Shown piece after piece: positions 9,399 through 20,512 of a stretch of 64,000 bases of DNA. The notes under the pieces are model-generated. The model ran no database searches and was not told where the DNA came from. It saw nothing but the letters and a program-made list of their open reading frames with translations. How positions within the stretch are numbered: position 1 is the first letter of the stretch; every line of letters begins with the position of its first letter. The stretch lies in NCBI RefSeq assembly GCF_964204645.1, contig NC_134034.1, forward strand, positions 7,435,414-7,499,413, in the 5' to 3' direction. Source of the DNA: Tubulanus polymorphus. Lineage: Eukaryota > Nemertea > Palaeonemertea > Tubulaniformes > Tubulanidae. The position numbers were made by a program, and so were the translations under genes.

Positions 9399-10902
9399 AT
9401 GTCCGACGATTGTACAAATTGTACAAGGAAAGCGTTTAATCATAAGGAGGCACATCCGTGTTTCGATCACTGTCGGTTGTGTATCGGTGTTGGTTGTAAA
9501 GCGGTGAATTCGATACATTGCAATAGATGTAACATCTATTACAAGGGACAGGGGTGCTACGCCAATCATTTGAAAAGCTTGGCTAGCGGGATTTCGTTGT
9601 GCGACAGTCGAGCGAGGTGTAGGGCATGCGGTCAATTTGTAAAACGCGAAAAAATCGCCTCAGCCGACCACGACTGCGGTATTAAGTATTGCTCGGCGTG
9701 TCAAGAAAAACGACCCATAGGACACTTATGCTATATCGGTGTCAAGAAAAACGACACACACGTCGTTAATACCGAGGCGGGTGTCTTGATAAACCCGTAC
9801 CTCCAGGGAGGGAAAGAATTCGATGCTGAGTCATTGAAGGTAAAGAAATTCGTAGCGTTTGATTTTGAGACTACGACAACGGAAGATTCGATTCATAAGG
9901 TCATCTTTGGAATGGCACACCGTTGTTGCCAAGAGTGCAAGTTTTCGACTATAACGAGCGATTCAGAATGTGCCCATTGTGGTAAGAACGAATTCAAGTT
10001 CCAAAATGAAACGGAATTCTGTGAGTGGTTATTCAATGACCAAAATAGAGGGGCAACCGCATTCGCCCACAATTTTCAATCCTTCGACGGATATTTTATT
10101 TTGAAGTATTTACTAGACCAGGCAATTAGACCTGAGATTATTCCGAACGGCGGTAAAATCATGTATATGTACGTCCAGCAGCTGGATTTGAAAATATTGG
10201 ATACGCTTAATTATTTACCGATGAGACTAGCTAAAATACCTAGCACTCTAGGTTTACGCGAATTGAAAAAGGGGTACTTTCCCTACAAGTTTTGTACGGT
10301 AGAGAATTTGAATTACGTGGGTGCGTTGCCCGCTTTAGAAATGTACAATCCGGATGGACTCAGTAGTGGGGAGAGGGAGAAACTTGTTGCCTGGTACAAT
10401 TCTCAGAAAGGTACTGTGTTTAATATGCAGCAAGAGCTAACTGATTACTGTAGATCAGATGTGGACATTCTGATGAATGCTGTTGTACATTTCCAACAGC
10501 TCCTATTCGATCTATCGGGTATCGACCCGTTCCACTCATCCATCACGATAGCTTCAGCGTGTAATGAGGCCTTGAGAACCTGTTTTCTGGAACCAAATAC
10601 AATCGCTTTGCTACCACCCGGTGGTTATAGACCGAACGCTAATTTTTCAAAGATGGCCATCATCTGGTTGAGATGGGTTTCGGAAAAGCAGGGTATCAGG
10701 CTAAAGCACGCGCTGAACGGTGGTGAGGAGAGGATCGGTAAGTACTCGGTAGACGGATACGACGAGGCGACAAAAACGGTATACGAGTTTCACGGGTGCC
10801 TATTTCACGGGTGTCCCAAATGCTATAGTAATCCCCGTATCAAGTCTGCGATCAGACCGACCCTAACCATTGGAGAATTGTACCAGGCAACTGTTAAAGA
10901 TG
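9399..10902 (+). pseudogene. N-terminal half of a Polinton-type DNA polymerase B
   Basis: About 500 residues. The N-terminus is cysteine/histidine-rich (several CxxC pairs, e.g. CTNC, CRLC, CRAC), as in Polinton polymerases. The 3'-5' exonuclease follows with Exo I AFDFETTT, Exo II FAHNFQSFDGYF and Exo III YCRSDVDIL. The palm is absent: polymerase homology stops around GELYQATVK, and the same open frame runs on into Ty3/gypsy reverse transcriptase (DAYPLPRIDDS). The missing C-terminal half lies inverted at 8049-9262. The frame from 9399 to 10958 has no stops, so the break is fairly recent or the fusion frame is selected; the former is simpler. Confidence 0.8.
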
Positions 10903-12265
10903 CTTATCCTTTGCCCAGAATTGATGATTCTATCCGTTCGTTATCGGGTGCAAGGTAATTTTGTACCATGGACATAGCTTCAATTGCCAGAAGCTATCTG
11001 AAAAAACTTGTAGTGAGAAATGGACTCTATCAATGCAACAAAATGCCGTTTGGTCTATGTAATGCTGGAGCTACTTTCGAACGATTGATGGAGCAAGTTT
11101 TGGGTGGTTTGCAAAATGAAATCTGTTTAATATACTTAGACGACATGATAGTTTTTGGGAAGGATTTTGATTCAACTTTACATAATCTGCGACAAGTATT
11201 TTCAAGACTAAGACATGCTGGATTGAAGCTTAAACCGAAAAAGTGTCACTTTTTCAAACGTTCAGTACTATTTTTGGGACATATTGTGTCGGAGTCTGGA
11301 GTTTCCTGCAACCCGAGCAAGGTGGAGTCCGTAGCCAATTGGCCAGTTCCACAGTGGCAGATTGACGTTAGATCATTTCTTGGATTAGCTTCCTACTACA
11401 GACATTTCTGCGAAAATTTCGCTACTATCGCAAAACCGTTACATAGCCATACTGAGAAAGGCCATCTATTCGCTTGGGCTGATGAATGCCAAACGTCATT
11501 TTCTTCATTGAAGAGTATGCTTTCTTCAGCTCCGGACTTAGCTTATTTCACTCCAGGGTTGTCGATTATTCTAGATACAGACGCTTCTGGAGTCGGTTTA
11601 GGATGATTTTTATCCCAAACTTATGATGGTGTAAGAGAGTTGTCGCCTATGGTAGCCGTACCCTATCTAAACAAGAAAGAAATTATTGCGTGACCAGATG
11701 AGAATTATTAGCAGTAGTCACCTTTATAAAGCATTTTTGACATAACCTATTAGGATCGAAATTTCTACTTAGACCAGTCCACGGATCTTTGAGATGGCTC
11801 ATGTCGTTCAAAGATCCTGAGGGTCAGGTCGCACGCTGGCTCACGGTTTTGGCGGAATAAAATTTTGGTATACAACACCGTCCGGGAATAAATCACTTGA
11901 ACGCGGATGCTCTGTCCAGAGGGGAATGTGCACACTGTCTTTCTGCTTCGAAGAGAGGAGACTAAGCCGTATCTCCGTGTAACGTAGCATCTAGTAGTCC
12001 ACCCAATAGTGTTGGAATCTCTACTGCTCTGTCTAGCACAGGCCTAGTCACTATTTCTTGTCTCAATTTGGACGAATCTTTTCCTTGTTAGAGTATTGCT
12101 GAAGAACAAGAAAAGGACACCGAATTTTCATGGATAGAAGCAGCGCTGAAGAGTGGAAAACCATCGTGGCAGGATGTATCACATCGTGATGATAAAAGTA
12201 AATTTTATTGGTCAAGGTGGCAAGATTTAGAAGTTTCCAACAGCGTTTTATACATCATTAATAGA
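10903..12265 (+). pseudogene. Ty3/gypsy pol remnant (reverse transcriptase and RNase H)
   Basis: The RT begins inside the polymerase fusion frame (YPLPRIDDS), breaks near 10958, then runs to 11606 with KMPFGLCNAGATFERLM, the catalytic box LIYLDDM, FLGHIVSESG and FLGLASYYRHF. RNase H starts with ILDTDASG and decays through stops at 11604 and 11692 and others; HRPGINHLNADALSR is still readable near 11,900. Weak homology to the segment before integrase continues to about 12,265, where the sequence turns abruptly AT-rich. No integrase, gag or LTR is visible: both ends are truncated. Confidence 0.8.
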
Positions 12266-13083
12266 AAGTGATCACCATAATAAAATATATCTATGTAGAA
12301 AATGTTTACATAGATTCAGTAATGAAAGTACATTATTAAATCATAAACAATTATGTGAAAATCATGATTATTGTAAATTAGTTTTACCAAATGAAAAGGA
12401 TAAAATATTAGAATTCAAAAAATATGATTACAAAAATAAAGTACCATTTGTAATATATGGAGATTTTGAATCATTAAATAAATAATTAACTGATCAAGAT
12501 AGAAAAGAAATATATTATAAAAGAAAGAAATTAAATTCTAATGAAAATGATTTTCCAGAAGAACCACCAATAACAAATACTATTAAAAAGATTCATCAAT
12601 CAGCTGCAGCTTTCGGGTTATATATTAAATCTGATTATCCAGAACTAATTGAAAGTGAATATTATCATTATAGAAATGAAAATGTTATCAATCATTTTTG
12701 TGACTTATTAATTGAATATGAAATAAGATTTAGTAAATTATTGAATACAAATATAGAAATAATTATGACAGAAGAAGATAAAGAAGAATTTGTGTTTACA
12801 GGTAAATGTTATCATTGTGAAAAGATATTTAATTATAAAGATAAAAAAGTAAGAGACCATGATCATTTGAACGGAAAGTTTAGAGGCGCTGCACATGAGA
12901 ATTGTAACTTACAAGCTAAGAAAATTAACTTTGTACCAGTTATATTTCATAATCTATCAGGATATGATGCACATTTATTCATCAAACGGTTATGCCATAA
13001 AATAGAAGAAATTAATAATGAAATAGAAAGAATAAATTCAAATAGATCTAAAGATAAAATACATAGTGAAATGTTAATCTAAT
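12248..13083 (+). pseudogene. Block A: N-terminal fragment of the AT-rich element's DNA polymerase B
   Basis: Contains a C2H2-type finger (CRKCLHRFSNESTLLNHKQL), an Exo I-like VIYGDFES, and a CYHC...RDHDHLNGKFRGAAH module ending in FHNLSGYDAHLFIK, which is characteristic of viral/organelle-type PolB N-termini with an endonuclease-VII-like zinc module. An in-frame TAA lies at 12483-12485. Homology ends in NSNRSKDKI, exactly the phrase from which the block B polymerase resumes at about 39,400, so the two copies together cover the gene. The 3' portion here is deleted and joined to the minor capsid fragment at about 13,085. Confidence 0.7.
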
Positions 13084-13101
13084 AGTGAAAAACATAAATT
13101 T

Positions 13102-13473
13102 ATGGTAAAAAAACCTATAGCTAAACTGTTAGGAATTCTTCCAGATAGATCTTTAAAAAATATTGATGCTGTTACACCAAACTTAATACCTTACACACAT
13201 TTTTATATTTATTGCAATTTAATCGATCCTACAAAAACATTCGAAGCAACTAAAGATATAACTTGTAATTCTGGTTTACTAAACATTTTACCATTGAAGA
13301 ATGTTAAAGAATTTGGAACGCAAATAAATTATAATTTAACAGAATGTGATTTCAAACCATGCATTCCTCGTTTTAATAATTTTAGATTAGAAATTAGAAA
13401 TCATAATGGGCACTTAATTGATTTAAATAATTTCCCTGTAATTTATGAATTAGTTATAAGATGTAGAGAGTAA
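13102..13473 (+). pseudogene. Block A: C-terminal part of a penton-like minor capsid protein
   Basis: Starts inside the protein at VKKPIAKLLGI; the N-terminal half is seen only in block B (34375-34805). Later motifs are HFYIYCNLI, FKPCIPRFN and EIRNHNGHLIDLNNFPVIYE. The ending, a charged beta-strand followed by DLNNFPV, resembles C-termini of Polinton/adintovirus minor capsid (penton) proteins. The assignment rests on this resemblance and on its place between PolB and the small membrane proteins. A T-tract and TATAAATG follow directly and serve the next gene. Confidence 0.45.
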
Positions 13474-13490
13474 TTTTTTTCACTATATAA

Positions 13491-13967
13491 ATGAATATAA
13501 CTGTTGGACCGAGTATATGTTTTGGGTTTGATTTTAAACATGGTAAAGAAATGAGAATTAAACTAAATGATGTAATTACTGATATAAAAAGTAAATCATT
13601 TAACAATGCAACAATGATTAATAAAGAAAATTATAATATAGAAAAAGTAATTGATTTAATTAAATCGCCTTTAGAATATGAATTAAATGAAGATGGAATT
13701 ATTGATGATATTAAAAACATATTAACCAAAATATATGATAATCATAAAAGTAGTAATAAGTGGATAATAACTGGATTATATAATGGCGCATTACTATCAG
13801 TTGGAACTGTTGGTTATTCAATGGTATTAAAAAAAGTATTCAAAATGGGAAGTGTTAATGTTGATAGATTTGATATAAATGATATTTTAAAATTAACATT
13901 AGCAGTTACTTTATCTAATTTAACTATTGATTATTTAGAAAAACAAAAATATATTCCTCCCATATAA
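13491..13967 (+). CDS. Block A: Sm1-Sm2 fusion protein
   Basis: 158 residues. Residues 1 to about 83 match Sm1, a small soluble family of unknown function (MNITVGPSICFGFDFK), which is a separate gene at 33270-33626. The rest matches Sm2, a 73-residue small membrane protein (WIITGLYNGALLSVGTVGY, ending KQKYIPPI), separate at 40309-40530. A deletion between short AGTAAT/GATAAT repeats has joined them in frame and removed the end of Sm1 and the Sm2 start. Sm2-like proteins recur in animal Polintons as far as I recall; function unknown. Start in the context CACTATATAAATG. Confidence 0.6.
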   Translation: MNITVGPSICFGFDFKHGKEMRIKLNDVITDIKSKSFNNATMINKENYNIEKVIDLIKSPLEYELNEDGIIDDIKNILTKIYDNHKSSNKWIITGLYNGALLSVGTVGYSMVLKKVFKMGSVNVDRFDINDILKLTLAVTLSNLTIDYLEKQKYIPPI

Positions 13968-13991
13968 ATGCATAATTATTTTACTAAATAA

Positions 13992-14414
13992 ATGGCTTCT
14001 GCAGTTATAACTATTATAGGATCGGCAATTGTTAACGCTTTAGCATTTACTGGTGGTGGTTATTTATTCAAGCATATTGATAAAAATAGTTCATTAACAG
14101 AACAAAAAAGACATAACTTAGCATTAGAGAAATATAATAAAGCAGCAGAAGAATATAGAGAAAAGAGGCAAAACTATATGGATTATATTAACAAAGAATT
14201 ATATGATCAGAAGATTTCACATAGAGATTTTCAATCAGTTGATGATGCAATGAGTTTATATAACGCGGTAACAAATAAAGAAAAATTACATCTACATAAA
14301 CCTACAATATCAGATTATTATACCCCAAGTAATGAACAGAAGAAATATGAAATAATATGGATTTTAGGTGGAACAGTTATTGTTATATTTGTAGCATATA
14401 AATTTACTAATTAG
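13992..14414 (+). CDS. Block A: Sm3, small two-membrane-segment protein with a central helix
   Basis: 140 residues, intact. Hydrophobic N-terminus (ITIIGSAIVNALAFTGGGYL), a charged helical middle rich in K/E/Y (RHNLALEKYNKAAEEYREKR), the conserved phrase SHRDFQSVDDAM, then LHKPTISDYYTPS and a C-terminal membrane segment (IIWILGGTVIVIFVAYKF). Near-identical copies are at 32601-33023 and 40554-40976, so the protein was conserved when the element spread. Perhaps a virion membrane or tail component; that is inference. Start context ACTAAATAAATG. Confidence 0.65.
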   Translation: MASAVITIIGSAIVNALAFTGGGYLFKHIDKNSSLTEQKRHNLALEKYNKAAEEYREKRQNYMDYINKELYDQKISHRDFQSVDDAMSLYNAVTNKEKLHLHKPTISDYYTPSNEQKKYEIIWILGGTVIVIFVAYKFTN

Positions 14415-14434
14415 TAATTTTTTTTGTTAAATAA

Positions 14435-14869
14435 ATGGAAGATAAAGTTGATAATATTGATATTATTCCTCATGATATCAGTAAAACTAAATTAAAAATA
14501 TATTTAGAAAAACAAATATTAGAATTTTAAAATGATTTAAAAGTTAAAAAGAAAAAATATTTAAAATCTAAAATTATATATTATCTTATTATAAGTGGTT
14601 CGGTTACAATTAGTTCTGTAATAACATTTCTAGCAATATTCAGTCCATTAACACCTTTAGCTATATCAATTGGTGTATTAGGATTAAGTTCAAGTGTTTT
14701 AACCGGTATAAGTTCAAAATTAAATATAAAAAGTAATAAAGAAAAAATTAAAACTAATATAAAAGAAATTAATAAATTAAAGAATACACTAGATTATATA
14801 ATAAGTTTAAATGGCCATATAACAGTTGAAGAACAAGATAAATTATTAAAAGAATTAATAAATTATTAA
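14435..14869 (+). pseudogene. Block A: Sm4, small hydrophobic protein with a stop codon
   Basis: Would be 144 residues: a polar N-terminus, a hydrophobic pair of segments around YYLIISGSVTISSVITFLAI and VLGLSSSVLTGI, then a charged helix. TAA at 14528-14530 interrupts it. The same TAA is present in the block B copy (31679-32113). Begins TTGTTAAATAAATG. Function unknown. Confidence 0.6.
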
Positions 14870-14885
14870 TTTTTTAATTATATAA

Positions 14886-16233
14886 ATGGCAGATAGTTTT
14901 CCAAAAGCTTTCCAATATAATAAATCAATTAAATATAATATTCCAGCAATAGATTTTAATAAAGATATTACAAATAGAAATGAAGTTTTAGATTCATTAA
15001 TTGATTTATATATTTATGTTACTGAAAGTAATAATTTTCATGTAAAGATGGAAAATATATTTCATGTGTATACAATTAATTTCAAAAATTTAAATGAGGC
15101 AAAACAATGGTTATTAAAATCTATGGTTATTAAAATATGAATTATTGGCAGAACCAATTAAATTTTGCTGTTTATTGTGCAACAACAGGATGTGGAATTA
15201 GTTGGAATGATCATTTAAACAAACCAAGTTTACCATTGATGTTATCACTTTACAGATTTTCAGATTTCATACATATTTTCAAATAAAATTAATATTAGAT
15301 GAATTAGAATGTCCTTTACCAGGTTCAAAATATCTTAAAGAATTGAATAATAATATTAATTTTTAAAGTTAAAGTTTTATAGAATATGTAATGAATTTAA
15401 TATTAATTCAAATAAAGACTTTAGAGCAAAAATTGGAAAAATGGGTGGATTAGGAATATTATATACTAAAGAATTTGGAAAAATAATGACAAATTCAGAT
15501 ATAAGAACACTAAATTGGAATGAATTACCAAAATATTATAATAATATACAACAACAAAATAATAATGGTTGGGTTAATTTCATTTTAAAAAATAGTGAAG
15601 GTTTTACTAAAGCTGGAATACAAAGAGTAAATCAATCTATTAGAACTTATTTGATATGTATTCTAGGTGCGCAAGTTGAAACAAGATCCCCAATAGTTGG
15701 AAATGATAACACTTCATTCGATGCGCAGAAACAATTCAAAGTATTATTTGAAGATTCAATTCATAATGATAAAAATAGATCGATTCCAGAAAACATTGTA
15801 AGATATCAAAATTATTTAGATAAATCACATATTAGAATAAATTATTGTATAGGCCCTAATCTATTAATTATTTCTAATGATTTAGTATTAAAGATGGGAA
15901 ATATAATTGGTTATAATAATCTAATTAAAACAGCAACAATAAATAATTAATTTGGATTAAATGATATAAATAAAAAGATTATTACTGCTCCAAAATTAAT
16001 GGAAGGTGAAAAAAATAAAAAACATTCAATCAACAGAAACTAAAACTAATAATATTAAATTAAATAATGATTCTAAAATAAAAGATTACAATACATCAGA
16101 AAATATAAAAACTGATAATATTCAACATGAAATAATTAAACTAAATGATGATAATAAATCCCATGAAAATGCTAAATTAGCTATAACTTGTATAGGAATT
16201 GTAATCGGAGGAATATTATATTTTAAATTTTAA
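14886..16233 (+). pseudogene. Block A: CatG protein, tail-anchored, frameshifted
   Basis: About 450 residues when the frames are followed (breaks near 15,130, 15,250, 15,365 and 15,947). Recognisable blocks: FAVYCATTGCG, WNDHL, FHTYFQIKLILDELECPLPG, NSEGFTKAGIQRVNQSIRTY, LGAQVETRSP, FDAQKQFKVLFEDS, then a low-complexity N/K stretch and a single C-terminal membrane segment (AITCIGIVIGGILYF). The central blocks recall a conserved protein of animal Polinton-like elements, possibly virion-associated, but I cannot give a function. Copies at 30349-31662 and 41448-42835. Start TTATATAAATG. Confidence 0.55.
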
Positions 16234-16249
16234 TTTTTTTATTATGTAA

Positions 16250-17892
16250 ATGGATGTAGAAGGTGGAGATGATTTTCCATTGGGTCCTTTAGATGAACCT
16301 GGTATAAGAGATGAACAACAACCTGATTTTGATGAAGCAAGTTTTAATGATGATAATGAGCCAGAATATAATACTAATTTAGGTGAAGATGATGATTATG
16401 ATTATGAAACGCGTAAAGAATTTAAAGAATATATGACAGCTACCGAAAGGTTAGTTATTAGAACCGCAACATCTAGAAAGGATTTAATGGAAAGATTAGT
16501 AAATACAACTGATCCTCTTATGAAATATCAATTAAAATCAATGAAAAATAGAGTAATATATACAATTGTTAACGAATTATTACCAAAAGATGAAATGGAT
16601 GAAATTGGTGCCGATGGTGTTGTAGAACAAATTTTAAAAGATGACCCATTTTTCATGAATAATTTAGAATTTAAAAATGATGCATGGTATTATAATGTTG
16701 AATTAAATAACAAAAATGTATCAATTCAATTATCTAGAATTGGTCAAGAAAATATTTTTGAACCTAAAATGTTAGCAAGATCTACAATTGAACTTTCAAA
16801 AGGTGGCACAGAATTTCTAAGAATTATATGGAATGCACTCGATAGAATAAATAAAGAAAAACCAATTCCTAAAATTGATATTAACAGATATTTACCATTT
16901 GAAAATCCAAATTTAAATCCTAATGATGTTGATCCAGAAATGGAAGATCATAGAGATCGATTAGATAAATTAAGATCTTCGACACCCGAAACATCGAGAA
17001 GAGACACTCAACCAATTGATAATGATTCAAGTCAATTACAATTAGTATTAGAAAAACAAATTGATAGATGAGGAGATTCAGAAGAAGAGATGAAAAGTAC
17101 TAGAATAAATCGAATACAACCTTTACTAGAAAAAGGATTACTTGATTTAACTGATAATGAATTAGAAGCATATCCTGAAAAAGCACGTAGAGAATATTAA
17201 AGGTGTACAAATATCAGCTGGTGAAATTGCTAATATTAAGATGAGATTTTCTAAAATAACCATGTTAGAAAAAGAATTAGCTAATGCAAATGAAGAATTA
17301 AAACAATTAGAATTAAATAAAAATCTTCAAGTAATAGAGGAAGCTGATTATGAAAGCAGAAAGTTAGCTTTAGAAAAAGAAATAGATGATTTAAAATATA
17401 ACAAAGAATTACAGGAAAAAGAAAGAGATACATTATTAAAATCATAAATTAAAAGTTATTTTTAAAGATTTGTTGATAAAACTAGATTCTGAAATATCAT
17501 TGAAAGATAGAATAAAATTATTATTTAAATTAGAAGGAATAACAATTCTTTCAATTCTAACAGCTGTAACTATGTTATTTACAACAATAGGTTTAGCTAT
17601 ATCAAATTCACTGAAATCTACTCCTACTCCCAATAAACCGGATAAACCCCCGAATGATAATAATTCTATACAAGATAAAGTTAAAGATGGTTTAAAGAAA
17701 TTAGCAAAATATTTATGGGAACTATCTAAAAAATCTGCTGCAGCATTACCAGGAATTATTGCATCAATTGTTGGTTTTATATTGAAATCTGCAGGAAACA
17801 TTATTAACTTTGCTGCTGAACATATTATTTTATTTTTAATTACAGTTGTAAGTGCTATTATTTTTGGTTTAGTAAACATGATTAAAAATTAA
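16250..17892 (+). pseudogene. Block A: CcTM protein, acidic head, coiled coil, membrane tail
   Basis: Follows as one gene of about 540 residues in three frames. The head (16250-17071) is very acidic, e.g. GEDDDYDYE. The middle (17241-17447) is a coiled coil (LEKELANANEELKQLELNKN). The tail (17470-17892) has a membrane segment (ILSILTAVTMLFTTIGLAI), a proline-rich hinge, LPGIIASIVGFILKSAG and a last hydrophobic helix. The stop at 17069 and later shifts break it. The tail type KDGLKKLAKYLWEL...LPGIIASIVG is familiar from cnidarian and mollusc Polinton-like proteins; a membrane-active minor virion protein is a reasonable guess. Confidence 0.55.
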
Positions 17893-17915
17893 TTATTTAT
17901 TTTTTTGTTGAATAA

Positions 17916-19163
17916 ATGAGTGGGAGTTATATCAATCCTTCTAAGAATCATAGAATATCTAATGCTATTAAAGCAGAAAGATCACATCATATAATTACTC
18001 ATAACCCTTCTAATATTAATGCTGATGAAACATTATATGTTAGTATTCCGAGATTAACACAAAATACTTTTTATGTTCCAAATAGTATTTATTTATCAGC
18101 CGATATAGAAGTAACCGGTAATAATAATAATTATGTTGTTGATAATGTTGGGAGATATTTGAATAAAAAATTATCAATAAAGATTGGACCAGAAACAGTT
18201 TTCTCATTAGATGATTATAATTTATTTATGCATTATAAAGATTTATGGTTAACTAAAGAAAATAGAAATAATATGATATTTCAAGGAATCCAATCAGAAA
18301 ACCAAAATAAATTAAGATCAGGAGCTAATGACGCAATAGTAACTCGCACCGCAGATAATTTGATAAAAAAGATTTATGGAAGCAAATTTAAAATTCCATT
18401 AGACTTTGAATTGTTAAATAATAATGCACCTTTGTATACATACGCAATTCAAGAAGATGTTATATTTGAGATAACATTTGCTCCTGTTAATGAAATTGTA
18501 TTATCGAGTGTAGTTAAAGATATGGATTATAAATTATCGAATATATGTTTGGAATATGATACAGTAACTGATGAAAATATTTCAAGTATAATTCAAACTA
18601 AATACAATCAAGGATTTTCATTATTATATGATTATATTGATAAATTTAAAACTGTAACTATTAATGCAAATGATGAAATAATTAATGAGAATATTAACTT
18701 CCCAAGAAGATCTATTAAAGGTATATTAATATTTTTTACCATTGCAACATATACTAATGGTGCAATAAATGTTGATAATTATTATAATCCTGAAATAACA
18801 AAAGTAGAAATAACTATCGAAGGAATAGCAAATAAAATATTTTGTCAAGGAATGAGAATGATTGTTCAATGGCCAGAAATTAGAAAACATTTTATGAATG
18901 AAAAAGTAAAATCATCAGAAAATTGTAACATTAATCAAATTGATTATTATACCGGTAATAAATATGCATTATGGTTAGATTTTAGAACAACAGAGGATAA
19001 TTCATTACATGGTTCTGGGAAAAAATTACAGAACACTAAAGATGGAATACAATTATTCATGACAAAGAATAAAAGAATCAAAAATTTTAAAATGCACATT
19101 TATATTATATCTGACGCGCAATTAAATATTGTAAATTCTCAATTAGATAGTGTTATGTATTAA
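17916..19163 (+). CDS. Block A: probable major capsid protein (double jelly-roll type), intact
   Basis: 415 residues without a break, and the most conserved gene of the element (copies at 27017-28810 and 43382-44628). Mostly beta-strand pattern with many N/D turns and no membrane segment. Conserved phrases include KIGPETVFSLDDYNLFM, KIPLDFELLNNNAPLY, RRSIKGILIFFTIATY and the C-terminal DAQLNIVNSQLDS. I recognise this type (IPLDFE...EITF, LHGSG, DAQLNI) from proteins of animal Polinton-like elements thought to be DJR major capsids, but it is not close to the nematode F54H12.2-type Polinton capsid. Structure prediction is needed to settle it. Start TTGTTGAATAAATG after a T7 tract. Confidence 0.55.
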   Translation: MSGSYINPSKNHRISNAIKAERSHHIITHNPSNINADETLYVSIPRLTQNTFYVPNSIYLSADIEVTGNNNNYVVDNVGRYLNKKLSIKIGPETVFSLDDYNLFMHYKDLWLTKENRNNMIFQGIQSENQNKLRSGANDAIVTRTADNLIKKIYGSKFKIPLDFELLNNNAPLYTYAIQEDVIFEITFAPVNEIVLSSVVKDMDYKLSNICLEYDTVTDENISSIIQTKYNQGFSLLYDYIDKFKTVTINANDEIINENINFPRRSIKGILIFFTIATYTNGAINVDNYYNPEITKVEITIEGIANKIFCQGMRMIVQWPEIRKHFMNEKVKSSENCNINQIDYYTGNKYALWLDFRTTEDNSLHGSGKKLQNTKDGIQLFMTKNKRIKNFKMHIYIISDAQLNIVNSQLDSVMY

Positions 19164-19195
19164 AATTTTAACTTTAATAAAAATTTATATAATAA

Positions 19196-20122
19196 ATGGA
19201 AGGAGGTAAAGTATATAAACATATTCCATAAATCGATACACATGAAAATAATGATGGTTTATATTATGTAATACCTTGTAATATAGCTTTGATATTTGAT
19301 CCTATTTTCAAAAATTATAAAACTAAACTAATAGAAATCGATAATAATAAAAGTGAAGTTGTTGATAATTTAAGTAATGTAATTGATAATAATGCAATAC
19401 CTTCTACATCTAATAATGTAATACCTACTACATCTAATAATGTAATACCTACTACATCTAATAATGTAATACCTTCTACATCTAATAATGTAATACCTTC
19501 TACATTTAATAATGTAATACCTTCTACATCAAATAATGAAATAATATTAAATGTTAGTGAAAATAGAAAATATTGTGATTATTGTAAAGGCGAATTTTCA
19601 AACGCTCCATCAAATTGGAATAAACAAATGAATACAAAGGTACATATAAATAATGTTATAGAACGTGTTGGTAAAAGAGAATTTTTAGAACACCCATTTA
19701 GATATGTTACAAAGTTTGTTTCAAATAAAAAAGTAAATGGTAAAGAATTATATGAAGATTTATTATTAGCAACACCTAATAAAGATGAATTAGATTTAAC
19801 CGGTGCTATTAAATTAGAATCAAACATTGTAAATGAAATATTAGCAGCAAACACTAATAAAGATAATAATGAAAATGGTGCCATATGGCACCCACATGGT
19901 GATATAGTTACAGATAAGCATATTGATATTAAAGATTCTATGAAACATAAAGTAGAAAATAATAATAAATTTGATTGGATGAATAAGCATAACAATGAAA
20001 CAACTATTGATGATGCGGTAAAAAGGGTGAAGAATAAGTATAAAAATAATAAAGAATTTGAAGAAGAAAATTCGTTAGAGAATTTGAATAAATTGTTTGG
20101 GTCTGATAGTGAAAGTGATTAA
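19196..20122 (+). pseudogene. Block A: ZnR protein with Asn/Pro/Ser/Thr octad repeats and a damaged finger
   Basis: 308 codons with one nonsense codon (TAA at 19229-19231; the block C copy has Tyr there). Six 24-bp repeats at 19388-19531 encode NNVIPSTS-type octads. Next is a C2H2-like finger: block C reads CGYC...NNHMNTTVH, but here the third ligand His is Gln (NKQMNTKVH). A 27-bp palindromic insert at 19877-19903 adds GAIWHPHGD in frame. The C-terminus is acidic. Last gene of the left arm, facing the central repeats. Function unknown. Confidence 0.55.
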
Positions 20123-20144
20123 AATATTAATTATATTTAACTCA

Positions 20145-20512
20145 AATAATAATAAAGGTTGAAAATTGTAAAAATAATAGTAAATAAAAGGGGGTTTTAA
20201 GTATTTAAGGTATTTAGGGTATCTAATACATATCTAATACAATCTAATACAATCTAATACATAAAATATCTTATTTTATAAACTTATATTCATATGGAAA
20301 TTGAAACCTCAGTAATAATAAATAAGCTTTATTATTTTCAAACGTATTCATATATTAGTTGAAAAAATAAAAATAAATTGGTTGAAAATTGTATAAATAA
20401 TATTTATTTTTAAAAAGGGGGTTTTAAGGAATTAAGGTATCTAATAGGGTATCAGTTATTAGGGTATCTAATATGGTATCTAATAGGGTATCTAATACAT
20501 AGGTATATTTTA
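20145..20512. repeat. Central convergent-region repeats (GTATCTAATAC), block A
   Basis: Two imperfect copies of a roughly 200-bp unit, each with GTTGAAAA(A/T)TGTA, a G-run (GGGGGTTTTAAG) and clusters of GTATCTAATAC/AATCTAATAC. The same arrangement lies between the converging arms of blocks C and D (45790-46185). Near 20,512 the sequence switches to terminal-repeat sequence. Confidence 0.75.

Noticed and set aside
17442-17879. Open frame opposite the CcTM membrane tail (also 28875-29321)
   Set aside because: Conserved only because the real gene on the other strand is conserved; it has no start context of the element type.
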